From: Punctularia strigosozonata HHB-11173 SS5
Taxonomy: Eukaryota; Basidiomycota; Agaricomycetes; Corticiales; Punctulariaceae
Assembly: GCF_000264995.1 (NCBI RefSeq)
Contig: NW_006767453.1
Location: 337,063-371,046, forward strand
Length of the DNA stretch: 33,984 bases
Reading direction: 5' to 3'
Of this stretch, positions 30,564 to 33,984 are shown in pieces. A program made the translations under genes and the position numbers. Within the stretch, counting starts at the first letter, position 1; each line of letters starts with the position of its first letter. A model generated the notes under the pieces. It did no database searches and was not told the origin of the DNA. It worked only from the letters and a program-made list of their open reading frames with translations.

Positions 30564-32897
30564 TCAATCCTTGTGCACATGCACGATCTGGCTCGCGAAC
30601 CGGCTCTTCGCCCTGATCTTCGGCCCATAAAACATCAACACCTGTCGTAACGAGAACATGAGCAACGAGCCGCAGTGATCGAGTGCGACGGGTGCGTGCG
30701 GCGACTGACGTAGGGTATCGGGATCATGACGACGGCGATGAGCGCGAACACGGTGCTCGCCCACTTGTACGTCAGCCTGGCGTACATGGCCGTGGTGAAC
30801 AGCGGGAAAGCGGTTCCCATCAGATTCCGGAGGAGCGACTGGCCCGCGAGCGCCGAGGACGCGAAGGGGCCGTAACTATCGCACAGCACGAAAAAAAACA
30901 GTCGTCAGCACTCGCCGACCCTTCGCCTCGAACAAGGACCCCAAGACTCACCAATCGGCTAGGTAGGTGAACACCGCGAGATACATGATGAACGTCGCCC
31001 ACATGAACACCTACGTCACCAACTGACGTATCAGACAACGATACGAGCGACGCTGGAACCCTTTCTGCTCACCGTGACACCGATGACGAGCGCAATCCAC
31101 GGCACATGCGGAAGCGAGCACCACGCGTAAATGAACATGCCCGCGGGGAACATGACAGCCGCACCACACGCGGTGTACAATCGCGCCTCGGGCCCGCGCT
31201 GCTTCACGTACCTCTTGTACAAGCGCTCTTGGTAGAAATTGGTACAAAGGCCAAGCAAGGAGCCAATACTAGAGACTGTCGCTATCGGCGCGTGCAAGCG
31301 GCCTGACTTGAATGAAGAACGTACAACATGCCGAGGAAAGTCAACCCGATCTCGCCTTGATTGAAGTGGTGCAGCGTTTTGAAGATCGGTGCTATGGACC
31401 TGAGCGACGTGTTGTCAGCTTCTCTGCGGAGCTTGCCGAGTAGCACAGATGGATGACCCACTCAAACATGGTATACATGATTCCCCACGCGAACGAGATC
31501 CACACGCTGAAGCTCAGCACCACCGGCTCCGTGATCAGCAAGTCTATTCACACGAAACGTCAATCACCGGCCGGATACCGACGGTGAGATGATCCCAGAC
31601 TCACAGAGCGGCCGGGTGCAGCTGATGTAGATGAGCGTCCTCAGCCGCGCCCGCTCGTCCTCCGCACGGGCGCGATACCGCGTGTCGCCCGTCTCTTTGC
31701 GCATCTTTTTAGCGAGCCGCGTGAGGAGCACCGCCGAGCGTGTCTCGCGCAAGAACAGGAGGATCAACGCCACGCACAGCCCGCCAAATCTGCGCGTTCC
31801 GCCGCGTCAGCAAAGGTCGTTCGTTCAGAGAACGAGCGAAAAAAACAAAAACGAACATGACATGAAGCCATTGTATCCACCGCCAACCGAGGCGCATCTC
31901 AATCCAGCCCGCGATGACGGGTCCCACGCCGGTCGACGCGATCGCCGAGAACGCGTACATCGACATCGGCACGCCTCGCCTACAGAAACAGGAGAAGAGG
32001 AAAAAGAAGGGTAGATTCATCAGCATCAGCAATCGCACTCAAAGAGCTGCATCGCACCCACTCTGCCGGCGCCCATATATCCGCGACGGTGCCGCCGACC
32101 ATGGTCGCGCCCGTGCTCCCGAACGCGCCGCTCAAGAACCGACCGACGATGACGGTCTGCACGTTCCGCGCCGCGGCGAGCATGACGTTCATGAGCATGA
32201 ACCCGATCGCGCACACGACGTAAAGCGGCTGGCGGCCGAACTCTTCCGAGAGGGATGCCGTGGCGAGCGGGACGACGCCAAATCCGAGACTATACATCGA
32301 CAGCCCCAGCGCCGCCTGGAAGGGCGTGCTGTGCAGATCGCGCTCCATCGAGGGGAAGCCCATCGAAAACGTGGACGCGGTGGACGCTGCACATGCGCAA
32401 ACGATCAGTATGATAGTCTACAACTTCAGCAAGGGACATTTCATGCCTGAAAGCGCGGTGAAGTAGCACGCCGTGACGGTGATGATCCATTTGCGCGGCT
32501 TGGGCCAGTTGATGGGGTCGCGCCGATCGCCGTGGTCGAACTCGACATACAAAACCTCGTGTTCGCCCTTCTCGAGTTCGTCGACATCGTCATCCGCCGC
32601 CTTCGTCTTCTCCGACGCCGGCTTCTCGTCCGGCTCGTACCCGGGCGGGTGGTGGTGGTGCCGGTGCGGGCCCAGCTGGTGCGCGTAGCCCTCGTCGAGC
32701 TCGACCGTGTCCGCGCGCGAGTCGAGGCTGATGCGGGGGTCGATTGGCTCCTCAACATCCTCCAGCCCGTGGATCGCGAGCGGCCTCTCGCCCTCGCCCT
32801 CGCCGGCCGGAGCCTTCTCCTCTCCCGCGTCCGAAGATACCTGAACCCTGACCTCCTCCTGCACGCCTTTCTCCTGGTCCACACGCGGGCCACTCAT
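30564..32897 (-). CDS. DHA1-type major facilitator transporter (drug or polyamine efflux-like)
   Basis: Ten exons (32447-32897, 32062-32386, 31857-31979, 31605-31789, 31462-31543, 31325-31399, 31073-31268, 30952-31010, 30710-30875, 30564-30641) give 579 residues. About 130 cytosolic acidic residues include a HHHH stretch, then DPINWPKPRKW introduces the membrane part, as in fungal DHA1 carriers. About 12 helices follow, with the motif-A-like LSEEFGRQPLYV and the phrases MYSLGFGVVPLATASL, GVGPVIAGWIEMRLGWRW, LADCYGPFASSALAGQSLLR and FALIAVVMIPIPYVLMFYG. Family members export drugs or polyamines across the plasma membrane by proton antiport; the substrate here is unknown. Intron 1 uses a GC donor, or alternatively a GT donor eight bases later. 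Confidence 0.9.
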
Positions 32898-33618
32898 GGT
32901 GTTGCTTCTGCTGCTGCTCCCAGGTGTCGTGCGGGGCGCGGTGTGAGGCGGGGGGTCGGTAACGCAGGATCGTCCATCGCTCCCCCACAGTTCAAATAAA
33001 GCACGCGAGTGGGCGAGCGCGGATGCCGAACGACGTTAGCGCCGGCCGGCACGTATGGGAGATGATGGGGCCGATGGTTCTCGCGTCTATCGCCGGATCG
33101 CCAACTCCGCAATATTAATGGGGGACCATGGGTTCCAGCGAGTATGTAAGGTTGCATATGTAGGACAGCCCCGTTTGCTCGTACGACGACCAAAGGAGAG
33201 GCCAGATAGCGGGGCGCCCTCGGACGAGGTCGTAAGAGCGGTCGTCGTGAGCGCGCGACGCAAGAATAACGAAGAGCAACCAGGACGATCGGCAGACGAG
33301 CGGGCCGTCGATTTCGGCACACTCCGGTCGACAGAGTTTGGCTAGGTGGCTGTGCCGCCCATCCTTCTCGTCATCGTCATCCGCTCTCGTTTCTCGGAAG
33401 CAACTAGACCAGATTTGCAGCTGGTATATACTGCGAAAGTCGTACCAGTGGTAGTCATGAAAAATACTGCGCCTCAGCCGAGTTTTATCATCTATCACCT
33501 GCGGGCGGCATACTGTATAATGATCAACGTCATGGTATATACTACGGTGGAGCACAGAAAAAAACAAAGAAGTATATAGGTGTAGCTCATGTTCTGTCTA
33601 ACCAGTTTTTCTGACACC
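32898..33618. promoter_or_regulatory. Divergent promoter region with TATA box near the right-edge gene
   Basis: This lies between the transporter start (32897, minus) and the ATG at 33619 (plus). TATATA at 33573-33578 lies about 40 bp before 33619, a normal TATA spacing. No coding region is supported. Confidence 0.45.
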
Positions 33619-33984
33619 ATGTCTTCGCCTTTCTGTGACTTGACGAACAACGGCGACGACACCGGAGGTGACCCGCACGTTGACACAGCCGCAGCTTTCG
33701 ACGAGTTCGCCAAACCACCGCGTACAATTCATCCCTACGCTGACCCCGACTCCTTGACCCTTGCGCCTCCTGATTTCACGCAAACTGGTGACATCTATGG
33801 AGCTGGTGCCTATCTGCAGTCTGCACAAGATGGTATGCAACCAGTGGTGAGTCTCTACCTGATATGTCTCGCCAAGCTCTGAGGTGTGTTGTTGTAGCTT
33901 GGGCCCGAATCAGGGCTCCCCCGCGTCGTTTGGTGTCTTCGGTTCATTTGGTGTACCACCCAAAGCAGTCGAGGGTGCTGTAAC
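33619..33984 (+). CDS. 5' part of an unrecognised gene, truncated by window edge
   Basis: Exon 1 (33619-33846) encodes 76 residues starting MSSPFCDLTNNGDDTGGDPH, with RTIHPYADPDSLTLAPPDF and TGDIYGAGAYLQ. A GTGAGT donor follows, and a second exon from 33914 continues in phase (GSPASFGVFGSFGVPPKAVE) to the window end. The intron of 67 nt is normal here. An ATG at 33589 (in the same frame) is possible but lies close to the TATA box. I recognise no family; the visible part is low in hydrophobic residues, as in a nuclear or cytosolic protein with a disordered N terminus. Confidence 0.5.

Noticed and set aside
32441-32893. 150-codon Arg-rich minus-strand frame in the first transporter exon
   Set aside because: It is an out-of-frame shadow of the acidic N terminus of the transporter; the Arg runs come from GC-rich codons.

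Overview
This window is from a filamentous basidiomycete, most likely a member of the Agaricomycetes. The evidence is dense eukaryotic genes split by many 46-82 nt introns with GT(or GC)-AG borders, mixed gene orientation, no operons, a nuclear tRNA-Asp with an intron at the canonical position, and several protein families typical of mushroom-forming fungi. I reconstructed the exon structures by hand from conserved protein reading frames and splice borders, and checked that every join keeps frame. No transcript data were available.

Layout, left to right. The window opens with the 3' end of an unrecognised gene (1-279). A gene-free stretch follows that carries a 666-bp inverted-repeat element with a second element nested inside it. 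Next come an F-box-like gene (minus strand), a small TA-flanked inverted-repeat element (2629-2834), a multi-pass membrane protein (3276-4605, six exons) and ADE1, the SAICAR synthetase of purine synthesis (minus). A decayed DEAH-box RNA helicase lies at 6548-7372, followed by an intron-containing tRNA-Asp(GUC). An EngB/Mrx8-type mitochondrial GTPase (minus) and a Swd3/WDR5-type COMPASS subunit (plus) are divergent, with only 82 bp between their start codons. Then come a GDSL/CE16-like esterase (minus), a single-exon aminoglycoside-phosphotransferase-like kinase, a small protein with a strong TATA box, and a gamma-glutamylcyclotransferase-like protein (minus).

The middle holds an AT-rich segment of about 900 bp framed by 43-bp inverted repeats (15380-16281), which looks like a non-autonomous DNA transposon. 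A five-exon gene of unknown function (701 aa) follows. Next are an intronless 1-aminocyclopropane-1-carboxylate (ACC) deaminase with all diagnostic residues, a mitochondrial monothiol glutaredoxin (Grx5 type, minus) and a pirin.

The right third is dominated by POL1, the catalytic subunit of DNA polymerase alpha (minus, 16 exons, about 1473 aa). It is divergent to a Zim17/DNL-type mitochondrial zinc-finger chaperone gene. A ten-exon DHA1-type major facilitator transporter (minus) and the 5' end of another gene at the right edge complete the window.

The genes do not form one pathway. Housekeeping functions (purine synthesis, DNA replication, histone methylation, mitochondrial translation, import and Fe-S supply) are mixed with accessory enzymes (ACC deaminase, esterase, efflux transporter). 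The less usual content is the set of TA-flanked inverted-repeat elements, the helicase relic, the ACC deaminase, two micro-exons and a hydrophobic open frame overlapping ZIM17. I saw no CRISPR array, phage, secondary-metabolite core enzyme or clearly new multi-gene system.
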